DNA from: Himantopus leucocephalus
Lineage: Eukaryota > Chordata > Aves > Charadriiformes > Recurvirostridae
Assembly: GCA_003993805.1 (NCBI GenBank)
Contig: RSEF01000012.1
Span: forward strand, 5,694,984-5,758,983
Length of the DNA: 64,000 nucleotides
Direction of reading: 5' to 3'
The notes below the pieces were generated by a model. It was not told the DNA's origin. It saw nothing but the letters and a program-made list of their open reading frames with translations, and did no database searches. Position numbers and translations under genes: made by a program. Shown here piece by piece: positions 38,627 through 50,912 of the stretch. The first letter of the stretch is position 1; the number at the start of each line of letters is the position of its first letter.

Positions 38627-41600
38627 GTAACTGCCGGGCCGGCCCCGGCGGCGAGGAGAGCTGCTGGGGCCCAGGGTGGAGGAGCGAAGGCAGAGCGCGG
38701 CGGGATGATGGCGCTGGCGCACTCCGGCCTAGTGCGCGGGAAAGTGGCGCCGAGCGGCCCGCCCGCGCTCGGACGCGATTCCCCGGGCCGGGAGTCGGCG
38801 GGAGGGCGGCGGGAGGTGGATGGGGAGCGCTGAGGGGCGAGCGGGGCGCCGCAGGCCCCGCGAGGGCGGGCGGTGGCGGCGGGTGAGTCAGGCTCTGGCG
38901 GGTTCCGGGAGGCGCCGAGGGAGCCTGCGCCGCTCTGGGGGAAGGGAGGCCGGGGCGCTGGGGCGGGGGTAGGTCATCCCGCTTCGCTCGGTCAGGCCGG
39001 GCGCTGCCCGGGAGCACTCCTGGCGAGCCCGAGGCGGCGCTCGGCCTGTTGGCCGGGGTCCGGCGGCGGCTGCGGCGACGTGTCCTGCCGGCCGGGCCTG
39101 CAGCGCGGGGGCGGCGGGCGGTGTGGCGGCGGAGGGGGTGGTGTAGCGCTTCAGGTGGCCGGCCCGGCGGCGTGGGGAGCGGGAAACCGCCCGCTCCGGC
39201 CTCGCCGCGCCGGTGGGGTGCGTGACCAACTTCCCCGCGGGTGAGCGGCTGCCGCAAGTTCGGGGAAGAGAAGGTCTTGTGAGCCTGGGGAATCGGGTGG
39301 AAGGTGGCTGAAATAAACATGTTCTNTTTTTTTTTTTTTTAATGCATTTGTTTAACCCCCCTTGCCGCGGCGGAGCGGGAGGCCGGCGGAGCGGCGGGCC
39401 GGGCCCCACGTGGCCGCCCACGTGTGAGGCGCGGCCGGGGAGCGGAGGGTCGAGGTGTTGCAACTATTTGTCTCCGACCGCAGGCACGGATGGTGGCCGG
39501 CTCCAAATCCAAATGTGACCTATAAATGGATAGGAAAAATAGCCTGTGACATCTACAGATCACGGACTAGTGGAGCAGCCTTTTATTTAAGTTCCTGTCA
39601 GGCGTAGTTCTCAAGTAACCCCTGTTACTCATTTAGTATCCAGAATTGTCATGAGGAATTATTAAAGTTAATACTGGGTTTTATTTTCATTTCGGCACTT
39701 AATAAGATCCCATTGCCACGCAGCGTCAGGGTTGCCTAGTCTGTGTTTTCTTCCTCAGTGCAGACTTGCCTAGAGAAGCAATCCTGCCTCTGTCTTCAAA
39801 GTGAAGAGGTTAAATGAGTTCACCAGGGCTGTGCAAGAACCTTGGAAGTTACAGGCCTAACCTACCATTTTTTTTAAACTGACTTTGTTAAGGTCTAGAC
39901 TGAACTTTATGATAAACAGTTTGCATGTTGTTTACTTCTCTTTAACTTAAAAACTTTGTACAGGTAGGAATAAAAATTGAGAAGATGGTAGAATGTGCAT
40001 ATTTGGTACATACATAATCTATAGTTTCTCCCACTATTAACTAGTATGGATAGGCAGAAAGTGCTACAGTCACTTTTTTGATTAACTTCTGCTCTCCTGA
40101 TTTTTGTCAGCAAAACTATCCAAGAGTTACAAGTCTAATTGAAGTCATGATGTCTCTTTGATCTGGCTTCTGCCCCCTCAGTAGGGATCCAGGTTCTTGA
40201 GTTTTGGTTAATGTTCAGCAATCCTGGGTCAGCTTGCCTGTGGAATGTATTGAGGGGACCGGAATAAAGCATCGCGCTTAGCTTTCCATTTCTGCAAGTT
40301 TTCTTGGAAGTTTCAAACAACTTCTCGGAATTGGTGTATTGTTACCTGGTGGTCAGAATACTTAATTTTGTATCTTTTACTAGCAAGGACAAAAGCAGAA
40401 GAGGGGAGCATCACTTTCTCTTTATATGTATCATGTTTTCAGGTTACAGATGTGGAAATTCAACCAGCTGAATACTGAGTAGCTTTGGTGATAGTCATGT
40501 GTCCTGTGTTCAAGAATTCTCAAAATAGGCTTCTTGGGAAATAAAAACTCTTCCTGGGTAGCATTTCTCTTTCAATGAGTAATATTTTGACTTCTCTTTT
40601 GAAACTAAATGCTGGCACTTCTGTTAGCAGTCCCCATTTCTGTATCTTATAGTTTGCCTCCCTATTACATAGGTGTTTCACCATGTTCAGGCTGGCTCTG
40701 GGCTGGCTTGTCAGATTCAGGTGTGGTATTGTAGGTTGGTCACCAACAGCCTCAAAGAAAAACGCTGATTTCTCAACATTTGCCTCTGATACAGCTGACT
40801 TGCCAAAGAATTCTTAAGTATGCTGGCTTTAGCAGTGGTTTCTATCTAGTCTGTCCTTTGAGTCAAGACCTATTAATATCTAATGGAATTGATGCTTGTA
40901 GATCAAAAGAAGCACCTGGTAAGTATAATGAAGATAATTGCTGCTGTTATATTGGGCTTGTACTGTTAACAAGCTGTTGAGTTCTAAGGAACTGCTCATA
41001 TCCAGAAGCATCTTGAGTAATAGTAGAGGTGAAGTTCAGCTTCCTTTCTATTATGAGGAGCCTGGATTGGTTTTGCTTGTTAAAGCAATCTTGTTTTTTG
41101 GGTGGCATGTAGCATAAAAGCCATAAAGTAAGGAGCATTACAGTGGGGCTTAGTGGTAGTTCTTGCCATCATAGGGTCTAGGTGGGCAACTAAAAGAGAC
41201 GTGGAGATTGCTGAAACTTGTGTGCGAAGACTGGAGATGAATAGCACCTTTCCTATTTAAAAAGTTTTGAATGTATACTAATTGTAAAGCCACAGAAAGA
41301 CATGATCTTCCACTTCAAAGTTTGATAAGCAAGAAATTTTGAAGTTTCTTGTATCACTAGAAGAATCACAAAGAAACTTTGTCACTTTCAAGTTTGGTGC
41401 TAAAGTTGCATTCAAAAGCTTCAAATCTGACCTAGGAAACCACTGTGGTTGTGCCTCTCATGTGGATCTTTGAGCTGTTCTCAGCCCATGATCTTAAACA
41501 GTAGGGCGATCGCTTTTGCTGAATAGCTGTGAGGTGATGTATTTCAGCTTCAAACTACAGTTACGGAGCTCTGTAGAAGTAGTTCAGGTAAAGGGGCTAC

Positions 41601-44600
41601 CTTCTTCCCTTTAGTAGAAAGGTAAGGTTTGAGGCAACTAGGCAAGTGCTCCTTCACAAGTTTTGGAGTCTAGTCTATGAGGCAGTGGCTTGCTATATCT
41701 CACAGAATTTGACCTGGCTCAGAAATTACAGATGAGGCTGTAGTTGTAACTTGTTTTCCGTTATAGCTTTTCCTGTCCTGGTGAGGTAAAAATCTAGTTC
41801 TGGGATGTAAGGGGGGGTGGGGGCAAGTTGCTTTGTATAAGACATTTGAGCTGTGGAAAATGCTGATAAATGTGACTGAGTGAAAACTTCCCAAGAAGAC
41901 TTAAACAAGTAGCCTTCTTGCAGAAGGCGTACTTAAGGTGGCCTTGATAGATAAAAGGAACTGCTGGAAACTTGCCTGTGATGACAAAATGGAGGCATAT
42001 TGACTAATAGAGGAGAACTTGAACTTGGGTGGTTTTTACTGTACTCGTTTTTTTTTTCTGTTGAAAGTAACTGAAAAATGTAATGGTGTCCAAACTGCTT
42101 GGAGACTATCCATTTAAGGACTTGTCTTCTGAACCAGCCTTTTCTGGATATTGTTCCTTAAAAGCAGCTATTGGCTTTGTCTGAAAACTAAGTCCTTATA
42201 CTGGTTTTTAAAACAGTTTACGCAGGTGGGGGATTTTGTCCCATATGAGGCTTCTTAGAATGTGGGGCAAGTAAAACTAGTGTCAGCTGCACCTACGTTG
42301 AGCTGGTGAACTAGTCTCCAGTTTCAGATCCTTTACAGGAAGAATGCAGAAGTTAAACATTAAAATACTGGCAAAGAGAAATTCCAGGCAAACTGTTTGG
42401 TACTTTCATATACTTAAGGTATCTGAAGATGGAACAGCATGCTTTGTAATTGTACTTCTGTGGCAGCTGTAACCTTCATATATCTCTGAGTTCAGGGGGA
42501 AAAGGGCCCTCTGAAGATAAAGGTTTTCAAATTAATATCTTGGTCTTGAAGGATAGTTGTGCAAAGACCGTTGTTTGACTTTAGATTTCTTACTCAGTTT
42601 GTGTAATCTTACTTTGCCAATTTGCGATATACCAGAGGAAAAGCAACTTCAGGTTTTCCTCTTGAAGGAGCAGTTAAAAAGGAACCAACTTTGAATCAGC
42701 TGTAAAGCTTCCCTTTTCAGATTCCTTTGGGGCAGTGAGTAGCGAGCTTTCCTCCCGTCATGCAGATCCTGACCCTGACTGGCAGATTGACAGACTAGGT
42801 GTAGGCTGACAGATTAATCTTAGTACAAAAACTTTTCCACTGTGTATCTAAAGCAGGTCTAGCTTGCATATTAGCCTATTTGTCGTTTTCCATATGTTAA
42901 CCTAACTGGTTATGTTAGGTTCTTCATGTGGGTAACTGCCAGCAATAGTCAATCGTGTGACTTCATGCTGTAGTCTCAAGTTCATGGTTTAGAATGAAAG
43001 TCCGGTAGTTGTTAGTATCTGTAAAGATGCATTGCAGTTCTGTTGACAGCTGTTGGCGTACTACTCTGCTCTTTTTAACAGGTCTTGTGTTGCTGTTCTA
43101 CAATATGAAGACTTTTTTTTAAAGAGAGTTGAGTGAAGAAGATATCTTGGTATATAATTCAGAGACCCCATTTTGTCCCTCTTGAAATCAAAAGCAGCAA
43201 TTGTGCCTGAGCCCAGCTCCTGCAGTTGGCTTTGCCTGTGTTTTTCCTGTTCTGCAGTGTCAACATGGTTGCTATGAAAACAGGCATAAACAGTAGCACA
43301 CTGAGTGCCAGCTGCTGCCACCATAGGAGACAGCTCTTCACCCTTGGGTGTCCTAATAAGATAGTTTGAAGATTTGAACACTGAGTTGAAGCAGAGAGGA
43401 CAGGGTTATGGGTAAAATCCAAGTTTATCTCTTTAAGTGCTCAGACCACCGGTTGTTTTATTCATGTTTAGATCTGTTTAAGATCATCTTGCATCCTTTC
43501 ATTGCAGAACTTCATTTTTAAGCGCAAATACAAACGTTTGGTCTAACTGGAAGGTAGATGTGGCATTACAGAAGTAGCATACTAAAGTTTGTATCTCTTG
43601 TACTTTAAATTCTTGGGCTTCTACTGTGGTTGGAAGGATAGATGGTCATTTCTGTGCTGAAGATGATTGGAGAGAGACGAACTGTTTTGAGGGAGGAGTG
43701 GCTAAAAAGCAACAGTAAATTTGTTCAACATCGGAGTACTTTAAAAATAACTCTAAATAAAAATTCATGTTTAGATATACACTCTCCATTTAAGACCTAA
43801 ATGTCAGGATGCTAATTCTGGTTCCTTCTTGAGGTCATGTGTTGTTCCTACTGCTTATGTAGTGGCTTTTTTCAAGACCCAACTCATGAATGTTCCTGGT
43901 AATCTGGGATGCTGGATGGTTTGGGGGGAGGGAAACATTTTGTAATGTGAGTGAATTGGAGGGTTACAGGAGGATTATCTTGATGGGGGATGAGGTAAAC
44001 TGCCACACAGACCAAATAATGATGCTGCTTCTGTTGGGTTAAGAATATGAATTGGGGGAGATTGTGTGAAGTGTTTAAACTTAGAGACTTCATCAAAACA
44101 AAGCTTGACATGCACATTTTTAGAGTGGTGTACTTTAAACTTGTCTTAGAGCACACTTTGAAAAAGACTCTAATTTAAATGTTTAACTTCCTTGTGTTTT
44201 TTTTCTTTCTAGTTCTAGAAGTCTTGCGTAACTGTTTTACAGCTTAGGGGACTTAAAGTGCTGTGACCGCAGTTTGTTTAACCTACCCCATCCTAACCAC
44301 TGCTTCAGTGGCCTGTGGCAGACTGACTTTCTGCTCAATGAAGTGCATACCTCCATTCCCCAATATGGGCAAAAGAAGTGGTTTATGCTGTCTCGGACAG
44401 GCATGCCTAGCTGATGTTTCCCTAGCATTCTAAGGATGCTTTCCAAGTTAGCCTTCTAGATATCTGGCAAGCGTCTGGTGTCTTTTAGGGAAGCTAAATG
44501 TCTTAAACACTTACTTTCATGTAAACCTGGGACTGAAGTATGCATCCTGAGCTATAGGTTAATATATTGAAGTTGTAATTCTTGTTTCTCGGACTTTTAC

Positions 44601-45225
44601 TGCTATTTAAGTCATAAAAGATCTTAAGTCCTCAAATGTCAAGCTGATGTGCTCTTTAAGGCTTTGGATCTAATACTGCCTATTCTTACAATTAGCTTGT
44701 AGAATGAAGTCAATAAACATAGTAGTTGCTAGGCAGACACTTCAAGAGAAAGCTTAACGGCTATCAGAAAGAAATAATTTGTAGAGATAAGTAGCTGGAT
44801 TTTGAGTTTTAACTCTGAGGAATAAGGAAGAAGGTGCGTTACTGAAAGAGAGAACAACAGGAAGGCTGGTAACACAATAGTTAAAGGGGTCTACTGCTTT
44901 TTTCCCCACTCCTAAGCGTTTTACAAGTTTTTGAAGTGAAGGCCGGCTACAAAAACTACTTAGAGGAAAATTTATATAGCACAGTGTTTATTTGGCTGTT
45001 CAAAGCTGCCTTACTCGAAGCAAAGCAGAGACAAACTTTTATTCTCTAAAGTGGCTTATTAAAGTTATGATCAGATGTTGTACAAGGAAGTATTGAGTTA
45101 CCCAGAAGTCCTGCTTGGTTTTTATTGCCTTTGCCGGGAGGGTGGGAAACTTCTAAATCTCTTATTTTAATGTAGCTTTTGGTTGGGGGTGGGGAAGGTG
45201 TTCTAAAAATGTGTTTCTTCCTCAG
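38627..45225 (+). other. CNBP: CNBP intron 1
   Basis: A 6.6-kb intron between the candidate exon 1 donor and the acceptor TTCCTCAG at 45224-45225. Its first 840 bp belong to the CpG island. The rest is AT-rich unique sequence with poly-T runs (for example 39327 and 42049) and an isolated N at 39326. I see no TG/TCTG/CCTG composite microsatellite, the tract that expands in human DM2 in the equivalent intron. No snoRNA or nested gene was recognised. Confidence 0.6.
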
Positions 45226-45242
45226 GCAAGTGATCTGCAGCC

Positions 45243-47147
<1,905 letters not shown>

Positions 47148-48010
47148 TTATTTTCCTTTGTCGCCCCTCCTTTTTCTGATTGATGGTTGTATTATTTTTC
47201 TCTGAATCCTCTTCACTGGCCAAAGGTTGGCAGATAGAGGCTACTCCCAGGCCAGTGAGCTTTACTTGCCGTGTAAAAGGAGGAAAGGGGTGGAAAAATC
47301 AACTTTCTGCATTTAACTACAAAAATGTTTATGTTTAGTTTGGTAGAGGTGTTATGTATAATGCTTTGTTAAAGAACCCCCTTTCCGTGCCACTGGTGAA
47401 TAGGGATTGATGAGTGGGAAGAGTTGAGTCAGACCAGCAAACCCTCTCTGGGTTACATGGAAGTGATCCTATGCAGGAGGAAAGAAATTCTGGAAGTGTC
47501 TAAACTTCCTCATAACTTTAATTTTATTACAATGGCCTTGGATTGTCTGACCTCAGTAGCTGTTAACACCAAGTAATATCTATATCAGGCCCTACCTAGA
47601 GCATATAGCTGAGTGGGAGTAAACAAACAAGATGCACATGCCTGTTAATGGCCATGAGAGAGAGAGAGAAATCAGGAATAAACTTAAAAGTAACAGTAAT
47701 TCAGTCAATGAATGTTCATGTTGGAGATACAGAACGTAATGGGAAGCTTTTGAATAAATATTTCAAAGTCAATCTGAAACCCAGACATCAGTGCTCATAG
47801 CATATACAATTTGGAGCTATTCAGGAGTTGCAAATAAATGCATTTTCACAGAAATCAAGATGTTATTTTTGTATACTATATCACTTAGACAACTGAGTTT
47901 CATTTGCTTGTAATCAGTTTTTAAAGTAAGATGGTAAAAGCAATTGAAGTCCTAGAACATAGAAAATGTAATTTTAAACTATCAATAAAGCTGGAGGAGG
48001 AAGGGGAGTT
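47148..48010 (+). other. CNBP: CNBP 3'UTR
   Basis: A moderately AT-rich, stop-rich region following the stop codon. It contains AATAAA hexamers at 47677, 47753, 47833 and 47984. A GAGAGAGAGAGA run lies at 47656. The end is inferred from the last hexamer and the U/G-rich region after it. Confidence 0.7.
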
Positions 48011-48045
48011 TGGCTAAAGTTCCTTTTGTTTATTTTTGGTTTTCA
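47984..48045 (+). terminator. CNBP: CNBP poly(A) signal and downstream U/GU element
   Basis: AATAAA at 47984-47989 is followed 20-55 nt later by a U-rich stretch (TTCCTTTTGTTTATTTTTGG), the normal layout of a cleavage site. This makes it the best candidate for the main site, near 48005. Weaker alternatives are the upstream hexamers and distant ones at 48569 and 49398. Confidence 0.65.
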
Positions 48046-50634
48046 TGTACACAGTGCAAAATAACATTAAAAAGGGGTATGTGGAGGTGTAAAAGTTTTT
48101 TTAGTTTGGCCTTTTCTTTTGTACTGTCTTATGTAAAGTTTCCATCTGGTAGCATCAAACTACGTGGAGTATGCAGTCCTTCCGCACTGTTATCTGNCCT
48201 TCCACACTGTTATCTGCGTACGTTCATGTGAGTGGATCGTGTTGTCTCGGAGTGGGCTTGTTTCGTCTGTGCTGATGCAGTTAAAGCATTTCTTCAGAAA
48301 GAAGTCCGTTGAAGAATGCACAAAAGTTGTTGAAGTTACAGCGAGTTCCAAATCTGGAGTAGTTTAATGGTGTGTCAGCAGTACTTCAGCCTTTACGGAT
48401 GTCATTACATGAAGAACTATCATTTAAACCTCCAGTATTGCAGGCACTTACCATTTCTGTACGTTATTCTATGTTGGTTGACTAAGGGTTAGTAAACAGT
48501 TAGAAAGTTACAAAGATAAAAGGGGAGCTGATGAGGAGTGTGTCTCGAGCGTGTCCACTCAAGAAGTGAATAAAGTTGGCCTTATGTGCAGGAAAAGCAA
48601 GGGCAGGAGTTCTTGACTGACCAGTGCTTCCCCACAAGGCACAATTGGAGAAGGCAGGTCTGTAACATCTGGCGTTGAAGACAGCTAAGGGCAGCTTCAG
48701 CTGGTGTACCTCCTCGGTGTTTGGCCGTCTTCAGGAGAACTAGCAGATCATGCGGAATCGGTCCAGTTCTGGTCAGGGATAGCGTGCTGTAGTCACTTTG
48801 TGTTTGCATCTTCACACACTAGCTAAAGGCTTTCCTTACTTTCAAGTCCCAAAGTGCGTGTCATAGGCTATGTATAGTGCTGAAAAAATTGCCTGTGATG
48901 GTGTGTGGATCTCTACCAGACTGATAACCTACAGCTATGCCAGAGTAAAACTGAATTGGCACTGTTACCTGTAGATCCATGTTACAGTTAACCGGTTAGG
49001 TATCACGTTAACATTTGCAGGTGTTTTGGAAGCAAGGCTGTTAAAGGTGATGCAGTAATGCCCCTGAAGGTTGTGGTCTCCAAGAACAACTTAAGCCTGT
49101 AGCTTTCAGCAGACATGAGTGCATAGCGGAGGCTTACAGGGGAGCAGTAAGAACTCCTCAGCTGATGAACTAGAAGATCCTAATGAGTGTTACCTGGGAG
49201 CGTGTGAAACTGTAAAAGCAGGCATATTACCTGGTAGCCTTCGGGTTGTTTCAGGAAATCAGGTATCCAAAATATGCGTGTCCAAGAAAATTGTGATGGT
49301 CAGAACTGCTGTGTCACATCAGGTGAACCCTGATGAGATTGTTGGTGTTTTGCACTGGGCTGCAGTAGAAATCTAGAGTTCTTTTAACTTTTGATGAAAT
49401 AAAGATTTATAAAGAACTAAAGTTTTCAGCCTGGGTTTGATGTCCAGAGCCCGTGGAAAATGTTGAGCTGTAGTTCAGGGAGAAAAAGAAGATTCTTAGT
49501 GAGAATAGGAAGTACAAGGTGGCCAGAGCCCGGATGACTTGGCTGGCAGCGGCCAGGCTGAGTGGGTTTTAGAAAGGCTGTGTTGGTCCTGCTGCAGAGC
49601 TGGAAGGAAACAGACTGTTGGCAGAAGTCTCTTTATTTGAAGCACTTAAAGAGGGAATGTTCTGGTCCTGCTTTGCCTAAGCAGAAAAAAATCCCAAGTA
49701 TTTGCTTCTGCCTGGTCAGTGTGACAACAAAAGATGTAGAAGGCAGGTTCTACAGCGCGTAAACCCAAAAGGAGATGGTGACTGCTATTACAGTGGGTCG
49801 TGGTTCTTCAGGATGCCTTTTGTGGAGCAGGTTTGCTGAAGAGCAAAGGCTTTCAGCTCTCGTGGAACTGAGGGGTGGGGAAGGGATTCTTGCCTGAGTG
49901 GTGGGGGCGGTTGAGTGGGGGGTGGTGTGTGGTTGTGTTTGGTCTATTTGTTTTGTTTTTAATAGCTGGTGTTGGAGCACAAATGTACTTTTGAGTCTTA
50001 AACACAGTTGCCAAAACCCTCGTAAGATCCACGCTTGGAAGGAGTGGGTTGTCTTGGGGTAGTACAGATCACCTAATAGCACGTTCATGTTCAGCCTTGG
50101 GGTAGGTTAGGTTGGATTAACTGAGTCTTTACAGATAATTATCTTAGTTAAACAGTAATACAGCTTGAAGCTCTGTTACTATAAAGCCCTGAAAGTCTTT
50201 GGGACTTAACCTGTAGCTAAAAAATTGCCGCGTGAAAGGCCCACGGTGCTGGTGGCATCCGTTGTCTGCTTTTCCATTCCTGGAGAACGTGGCGATTCAG
50301 CTTGGTTATAGAGCTACCGCTTCTTAGTACTCTGGTTCTTAACTGAATTTTTTTTATGTGTGTCTAAAAAGTAGTATTGTTCTCCAAGATTTATTTTTTT
50401 TTAAACAAAGAAAATAGGATTTGAAAGCTGAGAAATACAAACTGGGATGGAACTTTGGAGAGGAGAGTGAGGTATTCCAAGTGAGGTATCTTTTCCTAGT
50501 CATCTTTCCGTAGAGAACAGTTTAGATTATTGATGCTGCTACTTCAAGTGTCAGTTGTTCCAAATTTGACGAGATAAACGAGCAAACGGTGATTTCAGAA
50601 ATTGTGGGGAATTGGGACAAATCGAACGCAGTAT
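48011..50634. other. CNBP-ISY1 intergenic region
   Basis: About 2.6 kb with no recognisable exon. AATAAA hexamers at 48569 and 49398 could serve longer CNBP transcripts. A 19-bp duplication around an N lies at 48178-48216. The frame at 49119-49376 (85 codons, +) shows no domain. Confidence 0.6.
48178..48216. repeat. 19-bp direct duplication joined by one N
   Basis: CCTTCCGCACTGTTATCTG, then N at 48197, then the same 19-mer with one substitution (G to A). The exact placement of the N between copies suggests contig ends that overlapped but were not merged. Confidence 0.8.
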
Positions 50635-50909
50635 TTCGTTTTGCCCAGGGGGCTGCGGGCCAGGCGAGCTGGCCCCGCTGCCGTGCGCATCCCTGGGACG
50701 GGGATGGGCCCAGGGACGGCCGGGTGTCGTGCCCCGGTTCCCGCGGCCCCACTGCGGACACCCCGCGCCGGAGAGGCGGTTCCGCGGCCTGCCCCCGCCG
50801 CCCCGAGCGCGCATGCGCCGCCGCTTCCACTTCCGGGTGACGTCGCATCTCCTTCCGGGTCGTCCCTGACGCGCGCGGCTGTGGCGGTGGTCGTCTACCG
50901 GCGGGCGCC

Positions 50910-50912
50910 ATG
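50910..50912 (+). CDS. ISY1: ISY1 exon 1 coding part (start codon only)
   Basis: GCGCCATG|GTGAGT: the start codon is the last three bases of exon 1, followed at once by a consensus donor. After splicing the next base is G of GCT, giving a good Kozak context (GCCATGG). Confidence 0.9.

Larger units (their letters stand above)
37555..39465. promoter_or_regulatory. CNBP: CpG island over the CNBP promoter
   Basis: Composition switches from AT-rich to very GC- and CpG-rich at about 37555 and back at about 39465. The island holds two inverted CCAAT boxes (ATTGG at 38379 and 38409), AP-1-like TGAGTCA sites at 38211 and 38884, and YY1-like motifs: AAGATGGCCGCC at 37725, AAGATGG at 37896 and GCCGCCATCT at 38086. 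GC-rich open frames across the island (up to 247 codons on the minus strand) are stop-poor by composition and are not genes. Its position 6-7 kb upstream of the CNBP start codon fits the known untranslated first exon and long intron 1 of this gene. Confidence 0.85.

Noticed and set aside
38577..39320. 247-codon minus-strand ORF and other long frames in the CpG island
   Set aside because: Pro/Arg/Ala/Gly-rich low-complexity translation caused by stop-poor GC-rich DNA, with open frames on both strands at once.
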